64,000 nt of DNA from Pelagihabitans sp963760375 (GTDB lineage Bacteria > Bacteroidota > Bacteroidia > Flavobacteriales > Flavobacteriaceae). The notes beneath the pieces are model-generated. The model searched no databases and was not told the DNA's origin. It worked only from the letters and a program-made list of their open reading frames with translations. The stretch spans positions 124,001-188,000 of the forward strand of contig CAVXCS010000001.1 of NCBI GenBank assembly GCA_963760375.1. Reading direction: 5' to 3'. Both the position numbers and the translations under genes were made by a program. Numbering within the stretch: the first letter of the stretch is position 1; every line of letters starts with the position of its first letter. This document shows positions 50,653 to 58,296 of this stretch, piece by piece.

Positions 50653-51492
50653 TTATGCGTTTTCCAATTGGCTCAATTCGAGCTTTTTCATCCCCAACAG
50701 GACCTTCATGACCCGCTCCGATTTGACGGGATCGCTCATCAACTGACCCAGGTTGGATGGAACCACCTGCCATGAAAACCCAAATTTGTCCTTGAGCCAG
50801 CCACATCTGCTTTCTTCACCTTCCACCGTTAAGTGGTCCCAGTAGTAATCGATTTCTTCCTGATCCCCGCATTCGATGACCAACGACAGGCCTTCGGTAA
50901 AGTGCAGATCATGCGACAACCCGCTATCCATTAGAATAAACTTTTGATTTGACAGGCCGAATTGGGCATGTGCTATTTTTCCGCCTTGAAGGGTATCGGA
51001 TTCGTCATAGCGATGGATGAAACGCAGCTGGGAATCGGGAAAAATGGAAGTATAGTGTTTGATGGCCTCATCGCCCCGGCCAAATTGTGCCCCTGTGAAC
51101 ATCAGGGCCGGAATGATTTTCTGCCCAAAATCAGCAACTTTGCCCATCGACAATTGCCAAGACACACCATAACCATCCTGAACCCAGCCATACCTTTCGC
51201 TCCAATCGTAGCGGTCGAGCGGCATCATCACCATACCATCCTCCTTGAGGCTTTTCCATAGGCTATCGATTTCCTGTTTGGTTTCACAGGTAACATAGAA
51301 CGACATACTGGCATTGGGCTTATATTGTGGCCCACCGTTCAAGGCCATGAACCGATGGCCTCCCAGTTCAAAACCAACGACGATCGGGTTGACCGATCTG
51401 ATCGTACCATCCTTGAACACGGAGCAATAAAATTCCGCAGCTTCTTTGGCATTGCCATCGAACCAAATACAAGGGAAAATTTTATTTGACAT
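50653..51492 (-). CDS. VOC family protein with two PhnB/glyoxalase-like domains
   Basis: 279 residues made of two VOC units. The first starts IFPCIWFDGNAKEAAEFYCSVF, the second IIPALMFTGAQFGRGDEAIKHYTSIF. Each has a closing W-Q strand (DGYGVSWQL and DKFGFSWQVVP), as in the PhnB/3-demethylubiquinone methyltransferase-like group. Such proteins bind metal-dependent small-molecule substrates; the reaction here is unknown. Middle gene of the AHSA1-VOC-DUF1801 set. Confidence 0.9.
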   Translation of the reverse strand: MSNKIFPCIWFDGNAKEAAEFYCSVFKDGTIRSVNPIVVGFELGGHRFMALNGGPQYKPNASMSFYVTCETKQEIDSLWKSLKEDGMVMMPLDRYDWSERYGWVQDGYGVSWQLSMGKVADFGQKIIPALMFTGAQFGRGDEAIKHYTSIFPDSQLRFIHRYDESDTLQGGKIAHAQFGLSNQKFILMDSGLSHDLHFTEGLSLVIECGDQEEIDYYWDHLTVEGEESRCGWLKDKFGFSWQVVPSNLGQLMSDPVKSERVMKVLLGMKKLELSQLENA

Positions 51493-51497
51493 CTTCT

Positions 51498-51923
51498 TTA
51501 GATAGGTTCGGATTCGACATATCGCTTAAAATTATCCAAGATCGCCTGCCATCCGTTCTTTTGCATTTCGAGAGGGTTGGTCTCCTCCGCTTCGAAAGTT
51601 TCCGTGATCTGGGTTTTCCCGTCTGCCTCCACGAAACGAATACCGACCATTCGCCCATCCCCCAATGTAAAAGAGAGTTTATGGTTCGGTTCCACTTCGT
51701 TATAGGTACCCCAAAAATCAAATCCGAAGCTACCGTCTTTGGCCTCCATCCTATAACTGAATTTGCCTCCGATGCGAAGTTGGTTTTCGGCCTTTGGGGT
51801 ATGCCAATCGGCGGAGGCTTGGTTCCATTTTTTAACATGCCGAGGCTCGGTCCAATACGCCCACACCAATGCAACGGGCGCTTTTACCATGGTTTTGACC
51901 GTAATTTGCTTCGGATTGCCCAT
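51498..51923 (-). CDS. SRPBCC/AHSA1-domain protein
   Basis: 141 residues from ATG 51923 (MGNPKQITVKTMVKAP), the start that fits the family; an upstream ATG at 51962 is also open. The START-like fold shows VWAYWTEPRHVKKWNQAS, ENQLRIGGKFSYRMEAKDG and a closing helix WQAILDNFKRYVES. Proteins of this kind bind hydrophobic ligands or act as Hsp90-cochaperone-like modules. The next gene starts five bases after its stop, so it heads the small operon. Confidence 0.9.
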   Translation of the reverse strand: MGNPKQITVKTMVKAPVALVWAYWTEPRHVKKWNQASADWHTPKAENQLRIGGKFSYRMEAKDGSFGFDFWGTYNEVEPNHKLSFTLGDGRMVGIRFVEADGKTQITETFEAEETNPLEMQKNGWQAILDNFKRYVESEPI

Positions 51924-52029
51924 AGGTCCGATATTGACCGAATGCCACCTAATGGCTTGCATTCAAAGGATTTACCCTATTAAAGATAAGCGCAAACGAA
52001 CAAAATTCCTATCAATAGGGGAGAATTAT

Positions 52030-53076
52030 TTAAGCCCATTTTACATAGGCCCAATTCAAAAGAAAGAGACCTACTACCATGATCATTGCAGTTTGGGGGT
52101 TGATCAGCAAAGCCAGGCACAAGCCTAGGATCAGGTAATAAACGGGTACCGCTAAAAGGGCAAAGGCAAAACGAAAAGTGGCCATGAACTCGGGTTCCCA
52201 AACCTTGCGCTTTAAACAAAACTTCCAGCCTAGCACGATCGGCAGGTTCAACAAGCAGAACAGGGCAAAGAACAAGCGTGTCCGTATTTTTTTTTGCCTC
52301 CTTTTAGGTTCGATTGAATCAGGTTTCCCTGCCGCCAGGCGCGCAACAGTGGCATTCACTTCTTCGGGATTCAAATAATCCACCCCCTTTGCATCCAGTT
52401 GTATGGCCAAATGGTCGTATTCGCCCAAATCCTCAATATGGGTGGTCAGTTCCATAAGCTGTCCCTTAACGGCCTTTTTTACACGCTGGGTGGTAGCGGC
52501 AAGGTCATCGCCATCGAATAATTTTCGCAACGGAAGGGCGTCCCCGTAATGAACCGCCACCCGATCTGGAAATTCGGTTGCCCGTATATAGTTGAACCCG
52601 ACCGGTAGCATAAATACATCCAGGTCGGGAGACAGGTCTTGAGCCTTGAACAAAATGCGAATAAAACCATTGCTCAAAGGGCGAACCCTTCTTTTGAGGT
52701 TATGGTTGGCTTCGGGAAAAATAACGATTGCCTCCCCTTGGGCCAGCAATCGGGCACATCTTGCGAATATTTCATCGTTTTGCCGAATGGTGTCCCTGCC
52801 ATCCCGAATGCGATATACGGGCATCATTTGTAAATAACTGAAAAATCGGTTGAACCATGGATTGGTGAAGACATCGGAACGCGTCAAAAAATAGGGTCTC
52901 CTTTTGCAACTGACCGCAATGAGCAATACATCGATGAGGGCATTTTGGTGGTTGGGCAAAAAAAATACGGGTCGATCGGCAGGAATGTTTTCCGTTCCCC
53001 GCAGTTCGATTTTCCCATAATAGAAGTATAAACTGTACTTGATCCAAAACTTCAATATGTAGTACCCGATCTTCAT
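52030..53076 (-). CDS. 1-acyl-glycerol-3-phosphate acyltransferase-like (PlsC family) membrane enzyme
   Basis: 348 residues from ATG 53076, overlapping the symporter stop by four bases (ATGA). The PlsC domain has FFLPNHQNALIDVLL (catalytic His and Asp, here HX5D instead of HX4D), VYRIRDGRD and IFPEANHNLKRRVRPL (the FPEG-type motif). C-terminal hydrophobic segments (FFALFCLLNLPIVL and a final pair ending WAYVKWA) anchor it. Probably acylates lysophospholipid or another lipid acceptor. Its longer C-terminal half is seen in Bacteroidetes paralogs. Confidence 0.87.
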   Translation of the reverse strand: MKIGYYILKFWIKYSLYFYYGKIELRGTENIPADRPVFFLPNHQNALIDVLLIAVSCKRRPYFLTRSDVFTNPWFNRFFSYLQMMPVYRIRDGRDTIRQNDEIFARCARLLAQGEAIVIFPEANHNLKRRVRPLSNGFIRILFKAQDLSPDLDVFMLPVGFNYIRATEFPDRVAVHYGDALPLRKLFDGDDLAATTQRVKKAVKGQLMELTTHIEDLGEYDHLAIQLDAKGVDYLNPEEVNATVARLAAGKPDSIEPKRRQKKIRTRLFFALFCLLNLPIVLGWKFCLKRKVWEPEFMATFRFAFALLAVPVYYLILGLCLALLINPQTAMIMVVGLFLLNWAYVKWA

Positions 53077-53996
53077 CTGGCCAATTCTTCGTTTTCCAAA
53101 TAGCGATAGCCCCATATGCCGGCCAACAGCAACCCGGTAACCAAATGCCAAATCCCCCAAAATGCCGCGACGAGTGCCATACCGCCCAAACCATCGAAAA
53201 AGGTGAAGATGAGCAAAAGGCCCAGCCCTGAATTTTGGATTCCCGTTTCGATGGTGATCGATCTTACATCCCTATCGGACAATCTGAAACCTTTGGCAAT
53301 CGTAAATCCTGCCAAAAAAGCCAAAAGGTTATGCAGTACCACGATCCAGAACACATACCAAACATATTCCATGAAAATATCACGGTTGTTATAAAATGCC
53401 AAAATAATCAAGGAGACAAAAAACAACAAGGAAACCATTTTGAGGAGTTTGCCCATTTTTTGGGCCGGTTCGGGCCAATAATGTTTCACTGTCATGCCCA
53501 TGATCAATGGAATCAGAAGGAGCAAAGAGACCACCTTCACCATTTGTAGGGGTGAGATGGCGATTTCCCTTAAAATGTCGGCCGATGGCCCATATAGCGA
53601 CCCCCAAAATTGCAGGTTCAGGGGGGTAAAAACCACTGCGAACAAAGTCGCGAAAGCAGTAAGGCTTATCGAAAGAGCGGTGTTTCCCTTGGCCAAATGG
53701 GTCATAAAATTTGAAACATTTCCGCCGGGACAAGCCGCTACCATGAACATTCCCAAAGCCATGCTCGCCATGGGCTGTATGATAATCACCAAAACATAGG
53801 TCAGGGCCGGCAGCAGTACAAATTGACCAAAGATACCGACCAAGATCGACTTGGGTTTTTTGACTATCCCCTTGAAATCGTTTGGAGAGATATGCAAGGC
53901 GATACTGAACATGACCAGGGCCAGGGCAATATTCAAAACCCATTGTGCCTCGGCATCAAAATTGATATGAACGATATCCAAGAGATTTTCACTCAA
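53073..53996 (-). CDS. Bile acid:sodium symporter family (BASS) transporter
   Basis: About 307 residues from a TTG four bases after the csaA stop; no ATG fits. Some nine to ten hydrophobic segments. Family features: ALALVMFSIALHISPNDF, the PGGNVSNFMTHLAKGNTALSISLTAFAT core motif and the later ITIETGIQNSGLGLLLIFTFF. Sodium-coupled uptake of an organic anion such as a keto acid, pantothenate-like acid or taurocholate; substrate not predictable. Cotranscribed between csaA and the acyltransferase. Confidence 0.9.
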   Translation of the reverse strand: MSENLLDIVHINFDAEAQWVLNIALALVMFSIALHISPNDFKGIVKKPKSILVGIFGQFVLLPALTYVLVIIIQPMASMALGMFMVAACPGGNVSNFMTHLAKGNTALSISLTAFATLFAVVFTPLNLQFWGSLYGPSADILREIAISPLQMVKVVSLLLLIPLIMGMTVKHYWPEPAQKMGKLLKMVSLLFFVSLIILAFYNNRDIFMEYVWYVFWIVVLHNLLAFLAGFTIAKGFRLSDRDVRSITIETGIQNSGLGLLLIFTFFDGLGGMALVAAFWGIWHLVTGLLLAGIWGYRYLENEELAR

Positions 53997-54000
53997 TATT

Positions 54001-54339
54001 TCATGCGATTTTGAGTCCGTTGGCCACCCGTTCTTCCGGCAGCAACAAAACAACGTCTTGGCCGTCGACCGCACCCAATATAAGACATTCACTCATAAAG
54101 TTTGCAATTTGTTTATTTGGAAAATTAAGCACGGCCGCCACTTGTTTGCCCAACAACTGCGATTTGGCATAACGCCTTGTCAGTTGCGCCGATGACTTTT
54201 TTATGCCTATATCCGTTCCAAAATCGATTTTGATCTGATAGGAGGCATTTCGGGCTTCGGGAAAATCATTCACTTCAATAATGGTACCGACGCGGATATC
54301 CACTTTTTCAAAGTCGGCCCATTGGATGGTTTCCTTCAT
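54001..54339 (-). CDS. csaA: CsaA-type tRNA-binding-domain chaperone
   Basis: 112 residues, a stand-alone OB-fold tRNA-binding domain: FEKVDIRVGTIIEVNDFPEARNASYQIKIDFG, the central SSAQLTRRY and the closing LVLNFPNK-like and MSECLILGA motifs. B. subtilis CsaA suppresses secA/groEL defects and acts as an export-related chaperone. First gene of the csaA-symporter-acyltransferase operon. Confidence 0.92.
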   Translation of the reverse strand: MKETIQWADFEKVDIRVGTIIEVNDFPEARNASYQIKIDFGTDIGIKKSSAQLTRRYAKSQLLGKQVAAVLNFPNKQIANFMSECLILGAVDGQDVVLLLPEERVANGLKIA

Positions 54340-54449
54340 TTCGATTTTATTTTTAATAAGATTTTTAGTTCAATCAGCAGCTAAAAATAGCATTTATGGC
54401 AAAATTATTCCAAATACCTTTAACTTTATGGAAAGTAAAAACGTGAAAA

Positions 54450-55010
54450 ATGGCGAGAACGGCCAGTAAAATGTTGCCTTTGGGCACAAAGGCGCCCGAT
54501 TTTGGTTTGAAAGACACCGTCAGCGAAAAGATCTTGGGACTCAAAGTCTTAAAGGGAAGCAAGGGTACGCTGATCATGTTCATTTGCAACCATTGCCCCT
54601 TTGTGATTCATGTGAACCCCATGATAAGCGCTTTGGCGAAATTATATCAGGCGAAGGGAATAGCATTTGTTGCCATTTCAAGCAACGATATCGAAAACTA
54701 CCCCCAAGACGCACCCCATCTGATGAAAATAAAGGCCAACGAAGCCGGCTATACATTTCCCTATTTATACGATGCCACCCAAACGGTAGCAAAAGCGTAT
54801 CACGCCGCATGTACGCCAGATTTCTATTTGTTCGATGGGCAGTTGGAACTGGTTTATCGGGGACAACTCGATGATTCCCGGCCGGGCAATGGCATACCGC
54901 TTGATGGCATGGATCTGCGACAGGCCATGGATGCACTTTTGCAAGGAAGCCCAATCGATCCGGTTCAGAAACCCAGTATTGGCTGCAATATTAAATGGAA
55001 AGCCAACTGA
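54450..55010 (+). CDS. Thioredoxin-family redoxin with CxxC motif
   Basis: 186 residues, AhpC/TSA-like thioredoxin fold without a signal peptide: LGTKAPDFGLKDTVSEKILGL, active-site FICNHCPFVIHVN (C-N-H-C), FVAISSNDIENYPQD, and CTPDFYLFDGQLELVYRGQLDD with the cis-Pro-like TP. Members of this thioredoxin-peroxiredoxin group are cytoplasmic and poorly characterised. A weak TAACTTTA box (54421-54428) may be the -7 element. A GNAT gene follows after 6 bases. Confidence 0.9.
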   Translation: MARTASKMLPLGTKAPDFGLKDTVSEKILGLKVLKGSKGTLIMFICNHCPFVIHVNPMISALAKLYQAKGIAFVAISSNDIENYPQDAPHLMKIKANEAGYTFPYLYDATQTVAKAYHAACTPDFYLFDGQLELVYRGQLDDSRPGNGIPLDGMDLRQAMDALLQGSPIDPVQKPSIGCNIKWKAN

Positions 55011-55016
55011 TCGGCC

Positions 55017-55586
55017 ATGGCAATCAAAACTGCTCGGGACATCAAAAAAGGCTCTATATCCAAAATCAGCATCAAACCTTTGGAGGTTAACCTTTACCAG
55101 ACCTATATCGAGGTGGGCGTTCAGGCCTATCGCCAACATTACCTGCATTTATGGGAAGATCAAAATCCGGACCCCTATATCAATATTTCATTTACCCTTG
55201 ATGTGCTCCGAAATGAAGCCCTGAACAGCAATACCAAATTATTCCTGATTTATAAGGACGCCCTGGCGATCGGGATTTTGAAAATCAACCTTGATCATGC
55301 TTTGGGCAACCATCGATCCAAGGAAGTGCTTTTATTGGACAAGATTTATATCCTGAAAGCGTATTCAGGACAGGGCGTGGGAAAAAAAGTTTTGGATTTT
55401 GTAGAGAAGATGGCAAGGACAACCAACAAAAAAATAATCACCTTGGATACCATGAAACATGGCCCCGCACTCGATTTTTACAAAAAAAACGGTTTTGAGA
55501 TCTTCAATGAAATACGGCTTCAGTTCGCTACGGTCAAGGACGACCAACGCGGCATGTATGTGATGTTAAAGAATCTAAGGCCATGA
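55017..55586 (+). CDS. GNAT family N-acetyltransferase
   Basis: 189 residues. The acetyl-CoA-binding core is LLLDKIYILKAYSGQGVGKKVLDFVEKMAR, with the Q-x-x-G-x-G loop, followed by KKIITLDTMKHGPALDFYKKNGFEIFNEIRLQF, the usual beta4-beta5 split. Cotranscribed with the redoxin just upstream. Acetyl acceptor unknown; could be protein or small amine. Confidence 0.9.
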   Translation: MAIKTARDIKKGSISKISIKPLEVNLYQTYIEVGVQAYRQHYLHLWEDQNPDPYINISFTLDVLRNEALNSNTKLFLIYKDALAIGILKINLDHALGNHRSKEVLLLDKIYILKAYSGQGVGKKVLDFVEKMARTTNKKIITLDTMKHGPALDFYKKNGFEIFNEIRLQFATVKDDQRGMYVMLKNLRP

Positions 55587-55589
55587 AGG

Positions 55590-56120
55590 TCACAGCCAGC
55601 CCTCCCTTTCCAGCAATCCGTTGATATGTGCTAGATGATGGTTTCCATGCCACGCATAGCGGCCCACATTCTCCTCAAGGGAAGTTTCCATTTTGCTGTC
55701 TGGATGAATAAAAGTCCGTTTTAAATCACTGGGCGAAAGGCCCTTCAGCAAATACACCAATTTATGGTGCACCGCCGTGAGATGGTCCAATGACATTTGT
55801 ATGGGCGCGGTGCGACTGTCGAAAAGCTTTGCCCAGGCCTTCTCATCATAGGCCTTGATCACCGGACGATCTTCGGTCAATGCCCATTTAAATCTTATAT
55901 AGCTGTTGTGGTGGCTGTCGGCAATATGATGGACCAGCTGGCGTACCGTCCATCCTCCTGGTCGGTAAGGGGTGCTCAACTGTGTATCATCAAGAGGTTG
56001 CACCAGCTGTTGAAGACGCTCCGGAAGGGTTTCCAAGGCCAGGATCCATTCGCTGATCTGGGCTCCATCGATTTGGGACGGCCGAACGAATTTTCCGATT
56101 GGGTATTGCAGTTCTTCCAT
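55590..56120 (-). CDS. DinB/YfiT-type metal-dependent hydrolase
   Basis: 176 residues from ATG 56120 (MEELQYPIGKF), the family's usual start. Four-helix DinB fold with the three metal-binding His positions: LVHHIADSHHN and WHGNHHLAHI. B. subtilis YfiT binds nickel/zinc, and relatives (BstA) transfer bacillithiol or hydrolyse metabolites. Convergent with the GNAT gene with only three bases between the stops. Confidence 0.92.
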   Translation of the reverse strand: MEELQYPIGKFVRPSQIDGAQISEWILALETLPERLQQLVQPLDDTQLSTPYRPGGWTVRQLVHHIADSHHNSYIRFKWALTEDRPVIKAYDEKAWAKLFDSRTAPIQMSLDHLTAVHHKLVYLLKGLSPSDLKRTFIHPDSKMETSLEENVGRYAWHGNHHLAHINGLLEREGWL

Positions 56121-56269
56121 AGTAGCTATCATTATTTAATCGGAATAAAGTTAACCCTCTTTTTTAGATACTTTCGACCAAAGCTTTTATCAAGGTCTGT
56201 TTTCCCGAGAAGGCCGTAAAATTTAATACTTTTTTAACCATAAAAAAATTCCAGTATAATTTAATCTAC

Positions 56270-56277
56270 TAAATTTG
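56270..56277 (+). promoter_or_regulatory. -7 promoter element TAAATTTG of the peroxiredoxin gene
   Basis: Exact TAnnTTTG, 34 bases before the ATG. No TTTG at -33. Confidence 0.5.
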
Positions 56278-56311
56278 TAGGGTAATGAAATTTAATTAAA
56301 CCACGATAAAA

Positions 56312-56950
56312 ATGGCTACGATACGTTTGGGCGATACCGCTCCTAATTTTACTGCGAACAGTTCAATGGGAACCATTGATTTTTATGATTATTTGGGAGA
56401 TGGTTGGGGGATTCTTTTTTCCCATCCTGCCGATTTTACCCCGGTTTGTACCACAGAGTTGGGTACGGCTGCCAAATTCAAAGGGGAATTCGACAAAAGA
56501 AACGTAAAAATGTTGGCCTTAAGCGTTGATGGGCCGACCTCCCATGCCGCTTGGATCAAGGATATCAACGAGGTTCAACAAACCACGGTGAATTTCCCGA
56601 TCATTGCGGATGAAGATAGAAAGGTCTCCGATCTGTACGATATGATCCATCCGAAGGCGAACGATACCCTTACCGTACGATCGGTGTTCATCGTCGCTCC
56701 CGATAAAACGGTAAAACTCATACTTACCTATCCCGCCTCCACGGGTCGTAATTTTTATGAACTGCTACGTGTCATCGATTCCTTGCAGCTTACCGCTAAC
56801 CACAAGGTGGCTACCCCGGCCAATTGGGAACATGGCCAGGATGTGGTTGTCAGTCCGTCAATCCCTACCTCGGAAGCCAGGAAAATATTTACCAAAGGGG
56901 TGGAGGAAATAAAACCCTATCTGAGAATGACACCCGATCCGACAGTCTGA
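56312..56950 (+). CDS. 1-Cys peroxiredoxin (Prx6 type)
   Basis: 212 residues. Thiol peroxidase that reduces hydrogen peroxide and organic peroxides. The peroxidatic motif is ADFTPVCTTELG (Cys46), and this is the only cysteine in the protein, so it is a true 1-Cys enzyme reduced by an outside thiol. The C-terminal extension (ANWEHGQDVVVSPSIPTSEARKIF) is typical of the Prx6 subfamily. Single gene ahead of the cold-shock gene. Confidence 0.95.
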   Translation: MATIRLGDTAPNFTANSSMGTIDFYDYLGDGWGILFSHPADFTPVCTTELGTAAKFKGEFDKRNVKMLALSVDGPTSHAAWIKDINEVQQTTVNFPIIADEDRKVSDLYDMIHPKANDTLTVRSVFIVAPDKTVKLILTYPASTGRNFYELLRVIDSLQLTANHKVATPANWEHGQDVVVSPSIPTSEARKIFTKGVEEIKPYLRMTPDPTV

Positions 56951-57089
56951 TACAGCGGTTCAAAGGCAGATTTGCCAATGATGATTTACATCGTTCATAG
57001 CGGTTTGATTTTGAAGGAGACCCCATTGCCATTGAAGCAAAAAATGAAATATATCGGGCAAAAAATCATGTGTTTAAAAAATTTAACAC

Positions 57090-57097
57090 TATCTTCG
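57090..57097 (+). promoter_or_regulatory. Possible -7 element TATCTTCG of the cold-shock gene
   Basis: One mismatch from TAnnTTTG. It leaves a leader of about 22 AT-rich bases before the ATG at 57127. The same octamer precedes the Hsp20 gene on minus at 22454-22461. Confidence 0.45.
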
Positions 57098-57126
57098 CAG
57101 CTTAATTAATATTTAATTTTTTTATT

Positions 57127-57321
57127 ATGAGTAAAGGGACAGTAAAATTCTTCAATGATTCTAAAGGGTACGGCTTTATCACTGAAGATGGTTCAAGCGA
57201 AGATCACTTTGTACACATTTCCGGTTTAATCGACGAAATTCGTGAAGGTGACGTTGTAGAATTTGAACTACAACAAGGTAAAAAAGGACTAAACGCGGTA
57301 AATGTGAAAGTTATAGACTAG
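57127..57321 (+). CDS. Cold-shock domain protein (CspA family)
   Basis: 64 residues forming a single cold-shock OB fold: GTVKFFNDSKGYGFI with RNP1 (KGYGFI), DHFVHIS as RNP2, and EGDVVEFELQQGKKGLNAVNVKVI. Binds single-stranded RNA/DNA and prevents RNA secondary structure. A good terminator follows 25 bases after the stop. Three micro-membrane-protein genes lie beyond it on the same strand. Confidence 0.97.
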   Translation: MSKGTVKFFNDSKGYGFITEDGSSEDHFVHISGLIDEIREGDVVEFELQQGKKGLNAVNVKVID

Positions 57322-57346
57322 GAACGCATAAACTTTTTTAATACAG

Positions 57347-57374
57347 AGCCTCGACATTTGTCGGGGCTTTTTTA
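57347..57374 (+). terminator. Rho-independent terminator of the cold-shock gene
   Basis: Stem AGCC-T-CGACA / TGTCG-G-GGCT (one G-U pair) followed by a T6 run (57368-57373). Confidence 0.8.
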
Positions 57375-57596
57375 TATCTCACCCCTCCTTTTATTCAAAA
57401 GATCAAAACTTTGTTGTAATTTAAACGCAACCGTCGTCCTTTTGGGCATCTTTTAAAGGAATCATTTACCTCCCCCCTGTGCAAGGTGCCAATAAAAGTG
57501 TCTTGAATAGTATAGTTTTTTATTTCCCCTACGCATTACGCTTGGCGAACGAGTCGTCTTAATTGTCATTATTCATCTTAAAAAATCACTACAGGA
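57375..57596. other. Gene-free stretch before the micro-gene cluster
   Basis: 222 bases between the cold-shock terminator and the first micro-gene, with no ATG-initiated frame of note. An AT-rich TATAGTTTTTTAT (57511-57523) could belong to a promoter, but no consensus match was found. Confidence 0.5.
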
Positions 57597-57683
57597 ATGA
57601 TTACATTTTTTGCTATCATGTCAGCTTTAGTATTCGTTAATGTCATGTTACTGCTTATCAGTACCGGAGACAAAAAAAAATGA
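57597..57683 (+). CDS. Single-span micro-membrane protein, copy 1 of a three-gene family
   Basis: 28 codons, ATG to TGA. One hydrophobic helix covers residues 3-22, followed by a short tail ending GDKKK. It shares M1, F4, F5, L11, N15, L18, L19 and S22 with the two micro-genes downstream: 11 of the first 22 positions are identical to copy 2 and 10 of 22 to copy 3, while the DNA is clearly diverged. The positive tail and hydrophobic core predict insertion in the inner membrane. No known family recognised; conserved skeleton across three copies is the reason to call it a gene. Confidence 0.68.
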   Translation: MITFFAIMSALVFVNVMLLLISTGDKKK

Positions 57684-57722
57684 CGTGCCAAAAAATAATT
57701 GCCCCCTTTATACAGATGGTGG

Positions 57723-57749
57723 GCCAAAAACTTCCCTTTTTGGCTTTTG
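57723..57749 (+). terminator. Hairpin after micro-gene 1 (first of two)
   Basis: Perfect inverted repeat GCCAAAAA / TTTTTGGC with loop CTTCCC, followed by TTTTGC. Begins 39 bases after the stop of copy 1; possible terminator. Confidence 0.55.
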
Positions 57750-57750
57750 C

Positions 57751-57787
57751 TATTTTTGATCGGTTTCGATCAAAAATACTTTTTTTG
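57751..57787 (+). terminator. Hairpin after micro-gene 1 (second of two) with T-tract
   Basis: Perfect 12-bp inverted repeat TATTTTTGATCG / CGATCAAAAATA with loop GTTT, followed by CTTTTTTTG. Strong rho-independent terminator shape; being a palindrome it also places TATTTTTG on both strands. Confidence 0.65.
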
Positions 57788-57916
57788 CGATAGGTCATGC
57801 CCCGTAGTGGGTTTTTCTTGCATTTTCCTCAACAATTTGGTCACTTTTATAATATAAATGGATTTTTTTCGTTAGCAACAAGATGATTTTCAATCCCAGA
57901 CTGTAGCCAAGAATCC

Positions 57917-58006
57917 ATGAGTATTTTTTTTAGCATTTTAATTTTTCTGATCTTCCTTAACGTTTTATTGCTGCGATACAGCGCGGTGGATATCGATACG
58001 CTTTAG
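57917..58006 (+). CDS. Single-span micro-membrane protein, copy 2 of a three-gene family
   Basis: 29 codons, ATG to TAG. Hydrophobic helix at residues 3-21 with one Arg at 20, then a short polar and acidic tail (SAVDIDTL). Same invariant positions as copies 1 and 3 (M1, F4, F5, L11, N15, L18, L19, S22); 9 of 22 identical to copy 3. The tail differs in charge from the Lys-ending copies, so the helix, not the tail, is the conserved part. 233 bases after copy 1 and 81 before copy 3. Confidence 0.65.
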   Translation: MSIFFSILIFLIFLNVLLLRYSAVDIDTL

Positions 58007-58087
58007 GCATACCCAGGAGGTAGGGTTTTTCGCCAACAGGTTGTTTTAGATGAAAGGGCATTCGGCCCAAAAAAAAACAATTCCTAT

Positions 58088-58192
58088 ATGATTTCTTTTT
58101 TCGGTGTACTGTTGGGCTTGGTTTTGATCAATACGATCTTGCTCTTCGTGAGTCTTGATGGCCATGGGAGATCATCCAAGGACAAGGTGTAA
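58088..58192 (+). CDS. Single-span micro-membrane protein, copy 3 of a three-gene family
   Basis: 34 codons, ATG to TAA. Hydrophobic helix at residues 3-22 with the family's F4-F5 pair and mid-helix N15, then a longer polar tail (DGHGRSSKDKV). Shares 10 of the first 22 residues with copy 1. The asparagine in the centre of the helix is unusual for a simple anchor and suggests helix-helix contact. Followed after 33 bases by a terminator. Function unknown. Confidence 0.68.
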   Translation: MISFFGVLLGLVLINTILLFVSLDGHGRSSKDKV

Positions 58193-58215
58193 ATGGTCAC
58201 CTGATTGACCCAACC

Positions 58216-58249
58216 CAAAAAAAAACACCTTCGTTGAAGGTGCTTTTTT
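58216..58249. terminator. Bidirectional rho-independent terminator
   Basis: Perfect stem CACCTTC / GAAGGTG with loop GTT, nine A on the left and six T on the right. Ends the micro-gene region on plus and the PPIase gene on minus. Confidence 0.85.
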
Positions 58250-58296
58250 CGAGAACTTTTCCGCTCCGCTTATATTGAGATGCCCAGCTATCGTCA

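Noticed and set aside
56978..57109. 43-codon frame between the peroxiredoxin and cold-shock genes
   Set aside because: It runs through the cold-shock -7 box and leader and has no recognisable features.
57751..57778. TATTTTTG on both strands as promoters
   Set aside because: Both copies are arms of one perfect hairpin, and neither has a -33 element at the right distance; the terminator reading is simpler.
57797..57886. 29-codon open frame between micro-genes 1 and 2
   Set aside because: Although of similar size, it lacks the F-F, mid-helix Asn and L-L skeleton and has mixed polar residues, so nothing beyond chance supports it.
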